Source: Clostridia bacterium
GTDB taxonomy: Bacteria > Bacillota > Clostridia > Oscillospirales > CAG-382
Reading direction: 5' to 3'
DNA: 64,000 nucleotides
Assembly (NCBI GenBank): GCA_017456765.1
Contig: JAFTIR010000025.1
Span: forward strand, 1 to 64,000
Shown here piece by piece: positions 14,035-23,663 of the stretch (its first letter is position 1; each line of letters opens with the position of its first letter). The position numbers were made by a program, and so were the translations under genes. The notes under the pieces were generated by a model. It was not told the DNA's origin. It was given only the letters and a program-made list of their open reading frames with translations, and ran no database searches.

Positions 14035-16578
14035 TTAACCGTGGCAAGCATCCCAGGTCTCCCCGATTTCCGCCGCAACCTCAAGCGGTACTGCAAGAGT
14101 CACCGCGTTTTCCATTTCACGCACGAGAATTTCTTTTGCTTTTTCCGCATCCTGTCTTGAGGACTCAACAATCAATTCATCATGCACCTGAAGAATGAGT
14201 TTTGCATCGAGTTTTTCATCCTTAAGTGCCTTATGAACCTTTATCATGGCAATCTTGATAATATCCGCCGCCGTGCCTTGGATAGGGGCATTCATTGCAA
14301 CCCTTTCCCCGAACATTCTCTGCATATAAATTCTGCTTTTAAGCTCGGGAATATATCTTTTTCTGCCGTAAAGCGTTGTCACAAATCCGTCCTCATACGC
14401 CTTTTGTCTGACATTTCTAAGGTAAGCATCAACATCGGGGTACTTTTCAAAGTAGCGGCTTATATATTCACTCGCTTCCTTTTTTGTCACCTTCATATCA
14501 CCAGCAAGAGAAAAATCGGAAATGCCGTAAATTATACCGAAATTTATTGCTTTTGCTTTCTTTCTCATGTCACCCGTTACATCATCGGGCAAAACGCCGA
14601 ACACCTGGGAGGCAGTTGATGTGTGAATATCCTCGCCTTTTTTGTAGGTGGAAATCATATTTTCATCGCCCGACACCGCCGCCATTACTCGAAGCTCAAT
14701 CTGACTGTAATCGGCATCAATCAGCACCTTGCCGTCCTCGGGAATAAAGACCTTTCTTATTTCTCTGCCCTCGGCTGTACGGATGGGAATATTCTGTAAA
14801 TTCGGGTCGGCAGAGGAAAGTCGTCCCGTAAGCGTAAGTGCCTGTTTGAAATTTGTATGAAGTCTGCCGTCAGAGCCAAGCGAGGCAAGAAGTCCGTCGG
14901 CATAGGTACTCTTTAACTTTGCAACGGTTCTGTATTCCAAGATTTCGTCTATAATCGGTGTATACTGTCTTAATTTTTCAAGGCTTTCGGCATCTGTAGA
15001 ATAGCCGTTTTTGGTCTTTTTTGTGGCAGGAAGAGCCATTTTTTCAAACAGCACCTCACCAAGCTGTTTTGGAGAGTTGATATTAAACTCACATCCGGCT
15101 ATGGCATAGATTGTTTCCTGTCTTGACCGTATTGCTATATCGAGCTTTGTTCCGTAACTTTCAAGGGCTTCCCTGTTGATAAGAAAACCGATATTCTCCA
15201 TTTCGGCAAGAACGAGGCTAAGGGGAAATTCTACATTATAAAGCAGATTTTCCTGCCCTGCCGCCTTTATTTTTTCATCAAGCTCCAATCTCAGCTTTGA
15301 CAGATTTTTTACTGCAAGTATTGCTGCCTGTTCTTTATTGTCAATATTTACTCCGCCTGCGCCATAAACTGCCGCAAGGTTCTCCTTATGAACAACTCCG
15401 GACGGGTCAGCAACATAAGACGCAAGCATTACATCATAAAATTTACACTTAATCTCATCAATTCCGATTCCGTATGCTTTAAGTGCAATACTTTTGATGT
15501 CATGAACAGTAATGTCTTTTTTGTCGTCGCAAAGGATTTTTTTCATGTTTTCTGCATTTAACGGTGTTCTATAAACATCTCCGCTACCGCAGCAAAGATA
15601 AATCATATCATCTTCAAACAGACAGCACAGGGTGTCATCTTTAATATCATCAACCGACTGTATACCTGTATACTCAAGAATTTCGGTTTCAAACATTGAA
15701 ATGTTATCATCACATTCACGAAGTCCGAGTCTTGAAATAATGGAATTTAGTTCAAGGTCTTCGCACAGTCTGCAAAGCTCGCCTTTATTTATTCCGACGT
15801 ATTCAAAGTCAGAAATGTTAAGATTGATAGGAGCGTTTTTATTGATTTCGGCAAGAAATCGACTGGCAAAAGCCATTTCCTTATCGGCTTCAAGTTTTGC
15901 ATAAACTCCCTTTGCAATATTTTTCTGCTCTTCGGGAAGCCTGCTGTAAAGGTTTTCCACCGTACCGTATTTCTGCACAAGTCCTATCGCCGTCTTCTCG
16001 CCAATTCCCTTGACACCCGGGATATTGTCGGAGGTATCGCCCATAAGTGCCTTGACTTCAATAAGCTCAGATGGCCTTACGCCGTATTTTTCCATAACTG
16101 CGTTTTCATCTATCACAAGAGTTTCCTTTGTGGAAAGATACAGCACATTTACATACTCATTAACAAGCTGATATGAATCCCTGTCACCTGTCAGAATATA
16201 CACCTTTACATCTTCTTTGCCGATGGTTGAAAGTGTTCCGAGAATATCGTCGGCTTCAAAGCCCTCGCAGGTAATTTCATGAAAGCCAAGGTTTCTTGCC
16301 GCCGCTTTCGCCGAGTCGAACTGCTCGGCAAGCTCTTCGGGCATTCCCTTTCTTGTCGCCTTGTAAAAGTCGTACTTTTCATGGCGAAAGGTGGGCTTTC
16401 TCATATCAAATGCCACGACAGCATAATCGGGATTTATCGAGTCAATATGGCTCTTTAACATATTTATTAAGCCAAAAACGGCGTTTGTGTTTCTGCCGTC
16501 CCTTGTCGTCAAAGGCTTTACACCGTAAAACGCCCTGTTTATCAGACTGTTTCCGTCTACTGCAAGTAGTTTCTTCAT
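14035..16578 (-). CDS. polA: DNA polymerase I
   Basis: An 847-residue family A polymerase for gap filling and Okazaki fragment maturation. The N-terminal 5' nuclease (LLAVDGNSLINRAFYG; EADDILGTLS; GDRDSYQL; GDTSDNIPGVKGIGEKTA) is complete. The central 3'-5' exonuclease-like region has LFEDDMIYLCC where proofreading enzymes have FDTET, so proofreading is probably lost, as in Bacillus and Thermus enzymes. The polymerase domain has motif A (DADYSQIELRVMA), motif B (KKAKAINFGIIYGIS) and motif C (VHDELIVE). The ATG at 16578 follows GGGAGGTAT; the frame is open 30 codons further but lacks a ribosome binding site. A repeat hairpin lies 12 bases 5' of the start. Confidence 0.96.
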   Translation of the reverse strand: MKKLLAVDGNSLINRAFYGVKPLTTRDGRNTNAVFGLINMLKSHIDSINPDYAVVAFDMRKPTFRHEKYDFYKATRKGMPEELAEQFDSAKAAARNLGFHEITCEGFEADDILGTLSTIGKEDVKVYILTGDRDSYQLVNEYVNVLYLSTKETLVIDENAVMEKYGVRPSELIEVKALMGDTSDNIPGVKGIGEKTAIGLVQKYGTVENLYSRLPEEQKNIAKGVYAKLEADKEMAFASRFLAEINKNAPINLNISDFEYVGINKGELCRLCEDLELNSIISRLGLRECDDNISMFETEILEYTGIQSVDDIKDDTLCCLFEDDMIYLCCGSGDVYRTPLNAENMKKILCDDKKDITVHDIKSIALKAYGIGIDEIKCKFYDVMLASYVADPSGVVHKENLAAVYGAGGVNIDNKEQAAILAVKNLSKLRLELDEKIKAAGQENLLYNVEFPLSLVLAEMENIGFLINREALESYGTKLDIAIRSRQETIYAIAGCEFNINSPKQLGEVLFEKMALPATKKTKNGYSTDAESLEKLRQYTPIIDEILEYRTVAKLKSTYADGLLASLGSDGRLHTNFKQALTLTGRLSSADPNLQNIPIRTAEGREIRKVFIPEDGKVLIDADYSQIELRVMAAVSGDENMISTYKKGEDIHTSTASQVFGVLPDDVTGDMRKKAKAINFGIIYGISDFSLAGDMKVTKKEASEYISRYFEKYPDVDAYLRNVRQKAYEDGFVTTLYGRKRYIPELKSRIYMQRMFGERVAMNAPIQGTAADIIKIAMIKVHKALKDEKLDAKLILQVHDELIVESSRQDAEKAKEILVREMENAVTLAVPLEVAAEIGETWDACHG

Positions 16579-16589
16579 AAATACCTCCC

Positions 16590-16733
16590 TTACTTTTTCT
16601 TTGATAAAAAGAAAAAGTAAGCAAAAAGAAAATATTTTCGCACCAACATTTTTTGCGTTTTCATCCAATGTCGGTTACTCTATTGCACTGTCGTTTGACC
16701 GCCACAAATCCGAGCGGTCAAACGATTAACAAT
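16590..16733 (-). repeat. Dispersed hairpin element between dxr and polA
   Basis: 16590-16640 is the reverse complement of the right-hand hairpin of the family (TTACTTTTTCTTTGATAAAA then AGAAAAAGTAAGCAAAAAG). 16692-16724 is a second palindrome, CGTTTGACCGC...GCGGTCAAACG. The element fills the gap from the dxr stop codon (16734) to the polA ribosome binding site. Confidence 0.75.
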
Positions 16734-17882
16734 TTATCTTTGCAGGTTCTTACAAAATTCCTTTGCCTCGGTATCCGCCATTATAATTTCCTCCACCGAG
16801 GGTATTTTTGAATTTCCGCCCTTAAAATGCTCAACGCATCTGTCCATTATATCAAAAATGTCAACATACCTGATTTTATCCTGCATGAACATATCGACAC
16901 AAGCCTCATTTGCCGCGTTATATACGCAGGTTGCATATCCGCCGTAATTTACAGCTCTGCGAGCAAGATTTATTGACGGGAAAACATCATTATCCACATC
17001 GAAAAATGTAAGTTTTCCTACATCGGGAAGATTTAGTTTCTTTGAAATGCCGCTTACTCTTTCTGGGTATGTCAGAGCATACTGAATACAAAGCCTCATA
17101 TCCGAAGCACCGAGCTGTGCCATAACCGACCCGTCAACCGTTTCAACCATAGAGTGAATTATACTTTCGCGGTTTACGATTACATCAATTTTTTCCATGG
17201 GGAAATCGAAAAGGTGCATGGCTTCAATCATCTCAAGACCTTTATTGACAAGGGTTGAGCTGTAAATTGTAATACCCGTACCCATATTCCAGTTGGGGTG
17301 CTTGAGTGCCTGCTCTTTTGTTACATTTTTGAGCTGTTCTTTTGTATATCCGAAAAACGGGCCGCCGGAAGCGGTGATAATAAGTCTGTCTACCTCTTCT
17401 TTTTTGCAGCTTCGAAGGCACTGGTGAATTGCGCAATGTTCGCTGTCAATGGGAAGAACAGGAACATTCTTTTCCCTTGCCTTACTCATAACAAGACTTC
17501 CTGCCGAAACGAGGGTTTCCTTATTGGCAAGGGCTATATTTTTGCCCCTCTCAATCGCATAAAGTGTCGGAACAAGTCCCGCAAAGCCGATAATTGCGTT
17601 TACAACAGTGTCGCTTTCAACTGTTTCTGCTAAAGTTTTTGCGCTGTCTTTTCCGTCAATTATCTCTACCTTTTCGCCGATAAGTGCCTGTTTTACCTTA
17701 TCCGCCGCATCTTTATCGGATACCGCTATATACTTAGGCTTTACTTCATAATACTGTTTTATTACAAGAGGTGCATTTCTGTTCGCCGAAATACCCTCTA
17801 CCTCAAGACCTAAATGCTTTGCAACATCTATCGTCTGAGTACCGATTGAGCCGGTGGAGCCGAGAATTGTGATTTTATTCAT
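16734..17882 (-). CDS. dxr: 1-deoxy-D-xylulose 5-phosphate reductoisomerase
   Basis: A 382-residue enzyme of the MEP isoprenoid pathway that converts DXP to MEP using NADPH. Family motifs are clear: the dinucleotide site ILGSTGSIGTQTIDV (residues 5-19), ALANKETLVSAG, LPIDSEHCAIHQCL with metal-binding Asp and Glu, ITASGGPFFG, and HPNWNMGTGITIYSSTLVNK. Length is typical. The ATG has an AAAGGAGC ribosome binding site. The usual partners (ispG, rseP, cdsA, uppS) are not adjacent; it lies between polA and a topoisomerase gene, with hairpin elements on both sides. Confidence 0.96.
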   Translation of the reverse strand: MNKITILGSTGSIGTQTIDVAKHLGLEVEGISANRNAPLVIKQYYEVKPKYIAVSDKDAADKVKQALIGEKVEIIDGKDSAKTLAETVESDTVVNAIIGFAGLVPTLYAIERGKNIALANKETLVSAGSLVMSKAREKNVPVLPIDSEHCAIHQCLRSCKKEEVDRLIITASGGPFFGYTKEQLKNVTKEQALKHPNWNMGTGITIYSSTLVNKGLEMIEAMHLFDFPMEKIDVIVNRESIIHSMVETVDGSVMAQLGASDMRLCIQYALTYPERVSGISKKLNLPDVGKLTFFDVDNDVFPSINLARRAVNYGGYATCVYNAANEACVDMFMQDKIRYVDIFDIMDRCVEHFKGGNSKIPSVEEIIMADTEAKEFCKNLQR

Positions 17883-17913
17883 ATTTTGCTCCTTTTCTGA
17901 TACTTGATAAATT

Positions 17914-17972
17914 TCCCTGTCGCCCGCCTTTTGGCGACAGGGAAATTGTTTACTTTCTTACAAGAAAGTAAG
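17914..17972. repeat. Two hairpins between parC and dxr, one inside the parC 3' end
   Basis: CCCTGTCGCCCGCCTTTTGG followed by CGACAGGG (about 17915-17942) forms a strong stem. Next to it TTACTTTCTTACAAGAAAG (then TAAG; 17950-17971) is a near-perfect palindrome of the dispersed family. The stop codon of the topoisomerase gene (17958-17960) lies inside it. Confidence 0.7.
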
Positions 17973-20201
17973 TTGTTTTACATTTGTGACGGTTGTACCC
18001 GTTGAAGGAATTTTTGTTTTTCTGTAACGGGACATATCACGCATTTTTTCGCTTCCGTCATCTACGAAAAGACAGGCGGAGGTTATCTTCTGTCCTTTTT
18101 TAAGGGTAAAGCAGGTAGAACCTGAAGAGGTTCTCGTCACCTTTTTAGTAAGGAGACCGGACGAAACAATCATAGCCTTACCGCCGTCAGACACAATAAG
18201 AAAATCCTTATGGTCTGCCCTTGTTTTAGCTTCTGGTACAAAGAATATACCGACAGCCTTTGAGTCAGCACTGTATGCGTTTGTCAGCTTTTTCCTGTTG
18301 GTTTTTGTAGCATAGCAGGAAAGTGGAATAAGAACTGCCTTTCCGCTTTCAAATATAATTGCAACAGAGCCGGAATAATCCTTTGTCACAATCATGGAAA
18401 CACATGTTTCATCCGCATCAAATCCCAGTTTTGCAGGAATATAATCGCCAAGTCCCGACGGTTTTACTTCATCAAAATCGTCAAGGCGTGATTTATATGC
18501 CTGGCATTTATCGGAAAATGCAATAAGCTCATAGTCATTTGCAACAAGCTCAGAATAAACAATGCTGTCATTTTCCTTTAATTTCTGTTCTTCAATCTTT
18601 GCCTTATCGCTCTTGGGAGGAAGAATTTTCTTAAAGTACCCTTCCTTTGTGATAACTACATTTACAGGGTAGTCAAGAATGGCAGGCTCATCGGGAACAT
18701 CTGAAGAAAATTCGTAAATTATTTCAGTTTTTCTTGGCTTTGCGTACTTTTTCTTGATTTCCTGAAGCTGTTTTGAAATAAGACTTCTTACTTTTCTTTC
18801 ACTCTTGAGAATATCCTCTGTTTCCTTGATGTCTTTTTCAAGCTGGTCGGTTTCTTCAAGACGCTTTAAGATATACTCTTTATTGAGGTATCGGAGTTTT
18901 ATTTCAGCAATATATTCTGCCTGAATTTCGTCAATTCCAAATCCTTTCATCAAGTTCGGAATAACGTCCTTATCTTTTTCGGTATTACGGATTATCTTTA
19001 TTGCCTTATCAATGTCGGCAAGTATTTCTTTAAGACCTAAAAGAAGATGGAGCTTGTCCTTCATTTTCTGGAGGTTAAAATAAAGCTCTCTCTTTACACA
19101 CTCGCTTCTCCATGCTGTCCATTCTTCAATAATTTCGCGAATTCCGAGTGTTTTTGGGCTTCCTGCAATAAGAACATTGAAATTGCATGAGAAAGAATCC
19201 TCTAAGGGGGTATTTTTCATAAGGCGAGCCATGAGCTTTTCATGGTCTGCGCCGCGCTTTAAGTCTATTGTAAGTCTTAATCCCTCAAGACCTGTTTCGT
19301 CTCGTATGTCCGAAATTTCCTTTACCTTTCCCTCTTTTGCCATGGCAGAAATTTTATCAATAATAGCCTCAACCTTGGTGGAATAGGGAATTTCTGTAAT
19401 TTCTATGCAATTATCCTTTTTATTATAACTATATTTTGCTCTTACCTTAAAAGAACCTCTGCCGGTGTTATATATTTCTCGCATCTGTTCTTTATCATAA
19501 AGCAAATATCCGCCTGTTGTAAAATCGGGAGCCTTTATGACTTCAAGCAGGTCAACATCGGGGTTTTTTATATATTCGCATACAGCATCGCAGACTTCAC
19601 CGAGATTAAAGGAACAGAAATCCGATGCCATACCTACCGCAATACCCTTATTCGGAGAAACAAGAATATTTGGGTATGCCGTGGGAAGAAGTGCCGGCTC
19701 CTTCATTGTACCGTCATAGTTATCAATCATTTCAACGGCATCCTTGTCAATGCCGCCGAAAATAGTTTCACAGAACGGGTCGAGCTTTACTTCCGTATAT
19801 CTCGATGCAGCATAAGCCAAATCCGAGTACACCTTACCGAACGAACCCTTTGAATCAATAAACGGGTGCAGAAGTGCTTCGTTACCGCGTGTAAGTCTTA
19901 CCATTGTTTCATAAATGGCAGCATCACCGTGGGGGTTGAGCTTCATTGTCTGACCCACAACATTTGAGGACTTAGTCCTGCCACCTGACATAAGACCCAT
20001 CTTATACATTGAATAAAGAAGCTTTCTATGGGCAGGCTTAAAGCCGTCAATTTCAGGAATTGCTCGGGAAATAATTACGCTCATGGCGTAGGGCATATAA
20101 TTTATTTTAAGTGTTTCGGTTATAGGCTGGTCTGTAACAACTGCCTCAACTACCGTTTCTTCTGCTTTTTTTGTCTTCTTTTTTGCCAAAGTTTTTTCCA
20201 C
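17958..20201 (-). CDS. parC: Type II DNA topoisomerase subunit A (ParC/GyrA-like)
   Basis: A 747-residue ATP-dependent topoisomerase A subunit that cleaves and religates DNA. The N-terminal winged-helix and tower region has INYMPYAMSVIISRAIPEID, FKPAHRKLLYSM and the catalytic tyrosine Tyr135 in AASRYTEVK. A coiled-coil tower and a shortened C-terminal domain with degenerate blades follow. The short C-terminus and LHPFIDSKGSFG suit a topoisomerase IV-like A subunit of Clostridia more than GyrA. Its B subunit is not adjacent. The annotated GTG at 20201 overlaps AAGGTGG, so translation may begin at the TTG at 20189. The last codons (QLTFL, stop) are encoded by the hairpin at 17950-17971. Confidence 0.88.
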   Translation of the reverse strand: MEKTLAKKKTKKAEETVVEAVVTDQPITETLKINYMPYAMSVIISRAIPEIDGFKPAHRKLLYSMYKMGLMSGGRTKSSNVVGQTMKLNPHGDAAIYETMVRLTRGNEALLHPFIDSKGSFGKVYSDLAYAASRYTEVKLDPFCETIFGGIDKDAVEMIDNYDGTMKEPALLPTAYPNILVSPNKGIAVGMASDFCSFNLGEVCDAVCEYIKNPDVDLLEVIKAPDFTTGGYLLYDKEQMREIYNTGRGSFKVRAKYSYNKKDNCIEITEIPYSTKVEAIIDKISAMAKEGKVKEISDIRDETGLEGLRLTIDLKRGADHEKLMARLMKNTPLEDSFSCNFNVLIAGSPKTLGIREIIEEWTAWRSECVKRELYFNLQKMKDKLHLLLGLKEILADIDKAIKIIRNTEKDKDVIPNLMKGFGIDEIQAEYIAEIKLRYLNKEYILKRLEETDQLEKDIKETEDILKSERKVRSLISKQLQEIKKKYAKPRKTEIIYEFSSDVPDEPAILDYPVNVVITKEGYFKKILPPKSDKAKIEEQKLKENDSIVYSELVANDYELIAFSDKCQAYKSRLDDFDEVKPSGLGDYIPAKLGFDADETCVSMIVTKDYSGSVAIIFESGKAVLIPLSCYATKTNRKKLTNAYSADSKAVGIFFVPEAKTRADHKDFLIVSDGGKAMIVSSGLLTKKVTRTSSGSTCFTLKKGQKITSACLFVDDGSEKMRDMSRYRKTKIPSTGTTVTNVKQLTFL

Positions 20202-20634
20202 CTTGTTTATTTTTTGTTCTTAGGAATTTCGGCACTGCGGTGCCGAGTTTCTTTTGGTACGCCCCAAAAGAAACCAAAAATGCTCCACTCATGTGTCGAA
20301 AACTCCGCTTCGCTTCGTAACATTTGACACGGGGCGTGGCGCCCCTTTTCTGTCCCTCTACGCAGGATATATGAAAAGTTTTAGTTTATTCTCACTACTC
20401 CATGTGTATTTGCCTGCCTTTGGCAGGCTATAGCCTCGCAAAGCGAGGCAAACCAAAACTTGTTAGTGTTAATAAAACAGAATTTTTGCGAGTGCTTTGT
20501 TAAGGACAAAAGAGCCTCCGCGGCTCGCAAAAAATCTGAGCGTAGCGGTAATTTTTTGCAGAGCGGGCAGTTTTGGTTACTTTTGCTGTGTCAAAAGTGA
20601 CGGAAAACGCACTCCGCAGAGTGCGGAATCCCCG
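20202..20634. other. Gene-free, hairpin-rich gap between dnaN and parC
   Basis: 433 bases without a credible gene but with several strong palindromes: CGGCACTGCGGTGCCG (20230-20245), GTTTCTTTTGG...CCAAAAGAAAC (20247-20274), GCCTGCCTTTGGCAGGC (20412-20428), GCCTCGCAAAGCGAGGC (20433-20449), and GGTTACTTTTG...CAAAAGTGAC (about 20576-20602). The last resembles the left hairpin of the dispersed family. Some may terminate dnaN transcription, but none has a good T-run. Confidence 0.6.
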
Positions 20635-21747
20635 CTAGCGAGATCTTACGGGCATTACAAGCTGAAGATATGAAGTTTCATCCTTTTTATCTTCGTCTCT
20701 CGGAACGATTACGAGACCTCTGCCCTTTGATGCGATTCTCATAAGAACCTTATCGTTATCACAGGCTTTGAGTGCATCAATAAGATAATTCTGATTAAAG
20801 TTTACTTCAATAGGATCTCCCTCCATGTAAACAGGAAGAAGGTCGTTGATTTTACCCTTATCTGTTTCACAGCTGATTTTAAGCTGATCGTTTGCAAACT
20901 GCAGCTTTGCACTTGCCTTTAATTTATCATTGATGAGTGCAACTCTCTCTAAGGATGCAATAAGACTTACTCTGTCAACAACCGCCGTCGAATCGGGCTG
21001 AGGAACATACTTTGTGTAGTCAGGAAAATCACCCTCAAGAAGTCTTATTAAAATAAAGAGATTGTCAAGTGTAAATATAATGTGCTTGTTTGAAAGCTCA
21101 CATACTATATCCTCATCGCTGTCATCCATAAGACGCAGAAGATTCTGCTGAGCGCGTCCCGGCATGATAAATCTTATATCAAGCTCGGAATTTTCAGACT
21201 CACTCATTTCGCTTCTTACCGCAACTCTGAAACCGTCAATTGCTGAAATTGTTATATTTTCACTGTTAACACTGAAAAGTGAACCCTTTAAAATGGGCTT
21301 TGTGTCATCGTTTGATACAGCAAAAATTGTTTTTGTTATCATAGCTTTAAACTGACGGCGAGAAAGCTTGAAGGAAGAATATCCCTTTACTTCAGGCATT
21401 GCAGGATATGTGTCTGCGCTTCTTCCGAGAATCTGGAAATCTGCATCTCCTGCAGTAATTCTCATTATGTAATTGTCATCAACAATAATTCTTACTTCTC
21501 CCTCGGGAAGTGAATGAATAATGGGAACAAGCTGAGTATCTGCTATGATTTTTCCCTCTTTTTCTATGTCCGCTTCGACTGTTGTCTTAATACCCTTTTC
21601 TATGTCGTAGCAGTAAAGTGTAAGAAGTCCTCCCTTTGCTTCAAGGAAGATGCCTCCCATGCTGCTTTCTGCTGCTTTGCTCGAAGCAATAATGCTGACT
21701 GGTGTAACTGCCTTTTCAAATGCTGACTTGTCAACGGTAAAAATCAT
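20635..21747 (-). CDS. dnaN: DNA polymerase III beta subunit (sliding clamp)
   Basis: A 370-residue clamp of three similar domains that encircles DNA and tethers the replicase. Recognisable features are the N-terminus MIFTVDKSAFEKAVTPVSII, the middle-domain stretch NDDTKPILKGSLFSVNSE (the family has TRPIL-G), and the C-terminal YLQLVMPVRSR, which matches the conserved (Y)xxxPMR end. The ATG is preceded by GAGGAGAAA. dnaA, the common neighbour, is not upstream; instead 21780-21990 holds an A+T-rich stretch with DnaA-box-like sites, followed by a repeat element and a DHHW-protein gene. Confidence 0.95.
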   Translation of the reverse strand: MIFTVDKSAFEKAVTPVSIIASSKAAESSMGGIFLEAKGGLLTLYCYDIEKGIKTTVEADIEKEGKIIADTQLVPIIHSLPEGEVRIIVDDNYIMRITAGDADFQILGRSADTYPAMPEVKGYSSFKLSRRQFKAMITKTIFAVSNDDTKPILKGSLFSVNSENITISAIDGFRVAVRSEMSESENSELDIRFIMPGRAQQNLLRLMDDSDEDIVCELSNKHIIFTLDNLFILIRLLEGDFPDYTKYVPQPDSTAVVDRVSLIASLERVALINDKLKASAKLQFANDQLKISCETDKGKINDLLPVYMEGDPIEVNFNQNYLIDALKACDNDKVLMRIASKGRGLVIVPRDEDKKDETSYLQLVMPVRSR

Positions 21748-21779
21748 ATTTGTTTCTCCTCTCGTTTTTTGAATTTCCT

Positions 21780-21990
21780 TTGTATTAAAAAAGAATAAAA
21801 TATAATATCTTAAAGGATAGTAGTATTAGTAGTGTCGGTGTGTTTTGTGGAAAAGTCTGTAAAGTGTCGTATTTGCTCAATTTTTGAAAACTTTTAATCT
21901 TGAAAACTGCTTGAAAAATATGTGGAGTCGCTGTTAAAACTTTTCTGTGTAAAATGTGGAAAACGCATTGTTAATTTGTGGAAAGTTTTT
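21780..21990. other. Possible replication-origin remnant: AT-rich stretch with DnaA-box-like sites
   Basis: A run of A/T (21782-21812) is followed by two exact TGTGGAAAA sites (21846-21854, 21955-21963), which fit TTWTNCACA on the minus strand, and two partial ones (TGTGGAGTC at 21921-21929, TGTGGAAAG at 21977-21985). All have the same orientation. Their position directly 5' of dnaN is where Firmicutes often carry oriC DnaA boxes. No dnaA gene is seen. Confidence 0.4.
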
Positions 21991-21993
21991 TAT

Positions 21994-22274
21994 TGTTACT
22001 TTTCTTGAAAGAAAATTAACCAAAAGAACTTTAATTTTGGAACTTCTTTTTAAGGTTTCTTGTCGTGTTTTTCTCTCAATTGCAGTTTCATTTTGCCGCC
22101 TATAAGGCACACGGCAAAATGATCAAAAAAACATGTACTGAGTTTGGTCGGTTTGCTTTATGCCGACCAAACGAGATTTCACTCGGGCATCCGAAATTTT
22201 GTTTTAATTCCGAAATATAGTCCCGAATTATTTTCTTTTTGCTTACTTTTTCTTTTTATTAAAGAAAAAGTAAG
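21994..22274. repeat. Full-length dispersed hairpin element between DHHW gene and dnaN
   Basis: This is the fullest copy. The left hairpin is GTTACTTTTCTTGAAAGAAA (slightly broken right arm). A conserved box AACCAAAAGAACTTTAATTT follows, then the palindrome CATTTTGCCG...CGGCAAAATG (22090-22121), a second palindrome GTTTGGTCGG...CCGACCAAAC (22142-22172), and the right hairpin with TAGTCCCGAATTATTTTC before it (22218-22274). It ends exactly at the stop codon of the gene at 22275. Confidence 0.8.
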
Positions 22275-23663
22275 TTATTTCTGCATCAGGTCAAGATAAT
22301 TTTTGATTCTTGGCGGAGAGCAGCTTGTGATGATATTGTTAAGGAAAAGAACGTCTGTTATATTGTTTTCCGATACAAAATTTATTGCATTAAAGGGGAA
22401 GGTTCTTATATCGGCGACATAGATTTTGTCAAAGTTTCCGACCAAGAAAGGAACAAATGCGTTTCCGTAGGATTCTTTAAATACAAGAAGACTTCTTCCG
22501 GTGGAAGCATCTGTCTCAATAACCGACAAAGGAATATCTCCGCCCATGAAAACAAGATAGCCGTGTGAAATATTTGAAACTGTATTGTAGACAAGTGTTC
22601 CTGCGTAGGTATCGGTTCCGTTTTCTCTGTAATTTGTAACTGTATATTTATTTTTTGGTGCATAGAATGAAACGAAATCTGGGGATTCTTTCAGATTTTT
22701 GTCGTAAGTGGAGGAATAAAATGTTCCGAGAAACTCTTCTATTCTTTTGTTTTCAAAATCTTTAAGAGGAGTCGGTGTAAATCCTGCACTCTTTGCAAAG
22801 GCTTCGTATGCCCTGTATGCGCCGAGGGCTGTCCAGTGATGGTCTGAACGGAAATATACATATTCGTTTCTGTCGTATGCCTTCTTTATTTTTGAATAAG
22901 CATCAACTTTAATTACGGAAGGGTCAAGATTTGCATATATTTCATCGATAAAAGGCTTTTGAGGTTTTCCTACTTCACCCTTGTATTTTTCGGGAAGACC
23001 GAACTCAAAGTGTGTTGGAACAACCATATCATAAACATTGACGTCAGAGGAAATTGCAAGCCTGTAATTGTTTATGATATTTACATAGTCTGCAGATATA
23101 TTGGAATTTCCGTAAAAAATTTCAAGGGCTGTTTTTCCGACGAGGAAAAGAGGACCTGCCTGTTGACCAATGATTTCTTCTTCGGAAAGACCTTCGTAAA
23201 TATCGATATTCTGAAGATCCTTCATAAAGTCAATAGTTTCCTTGACTTCTTCACCGAGAAGAGGTGTTTCCTGACCGATTCTCATTTTTTTAACTTTTTT
23301 TAGAGGAGCATCAATTGATTTTTCCAAAGTTTCACCAATATCCAAGTCATTGTTGTACAGCTTTACACCATCTACACGGATTCCTCTTTTATCTTCAAGG
23401 TCCGACGAAAATTCCACAAGATTTTCGCGGAAAACAAAATTGTCCGAAACGTACTTTGTAATGTTGTCCGTATATGTTCCGTCAGCAAGGGAAGAAAGTG
23501 AAAACTTCGGAAATTCCGTGAGCTTTCGTTTTTCTACAATAGAATAGTCTTTCTTTGGTGTGATGAAAAACAAAATACATGTAACAACGAGCAAAGTAAC
23601 GAATAAAAACACTGTTACGCCACTGAATATATAAAAAATCAGTTTTTTATAATTTTTTTTCAT
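22275..23663 (-). CDS. DHHW family membrane-anchored protein (AlgX/AlgJ-like)
   Basis: A 462-residue protein with one N-terminal membrane segment (about 10-33) and an extracellular SGNH-like domain. The signature YFRSDHHWTALGAY (around residue 275) defines the DHHW family, related to the AlgX/AlgJ acetyltransferase-like proteins of exopolysaccharide acetylation. VFKESYGNAFVPFLV near 390-405 would carry the catalytic serine region. It probably modifies a cell-surface polysaccharide, partnered in most genomes by an MBOAT acyltransferase that is not present here. Its start overlaps the upstream fur-family gene by 17 bases, indicating one operon with the lipid kinase. Confidence 0.82.
   Translation of the reverse strand: MKKNYKKLIFYIFSGVTVFLFVTLLVVTCILFFITPKKDYSIVEKRKLTEFPKFSLSSLADGTYTDNITKYVSDNFVFRENLVEFSSDLEDKRGIRVDGVKLYNNDLDIGETLEKSIDAPLKKVKKMRIGQETPLLGEEVKETIDFMKDLQNIDIYEGLSEEEIIGQQAGPLFLVGKTALEIFYGNSNISADYVNIINNYRLAISSDVNVYDMVVPTHFEFGLPEKYKGEVGKPQKPFIDEIYANLDPSVIKVDAYSKIKKAYDRNEYVYFRSDHHWTALGAYRAYEAFAKSAGFTPTPLKDFENKRIEEFLGTFYSSTYDKNLKESPDFVSFYAPKNKYTVTNYRENGTDTYAGTLVYNTVSNISHGYLVFMGGDIPLSVIETDASTGRSLLVFKESYGNAFVPFLVGNFDKIYVADIRTFPFNAINFVSENNITDVLFLNNIITSCSPPRIKNYLDLMQK

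Noticed and set aside
20202..20634. A missed gene between parC and dnaN
   Set aside because: No frame has a start signal or plausible composition; the stretch is dominated by palindromes.
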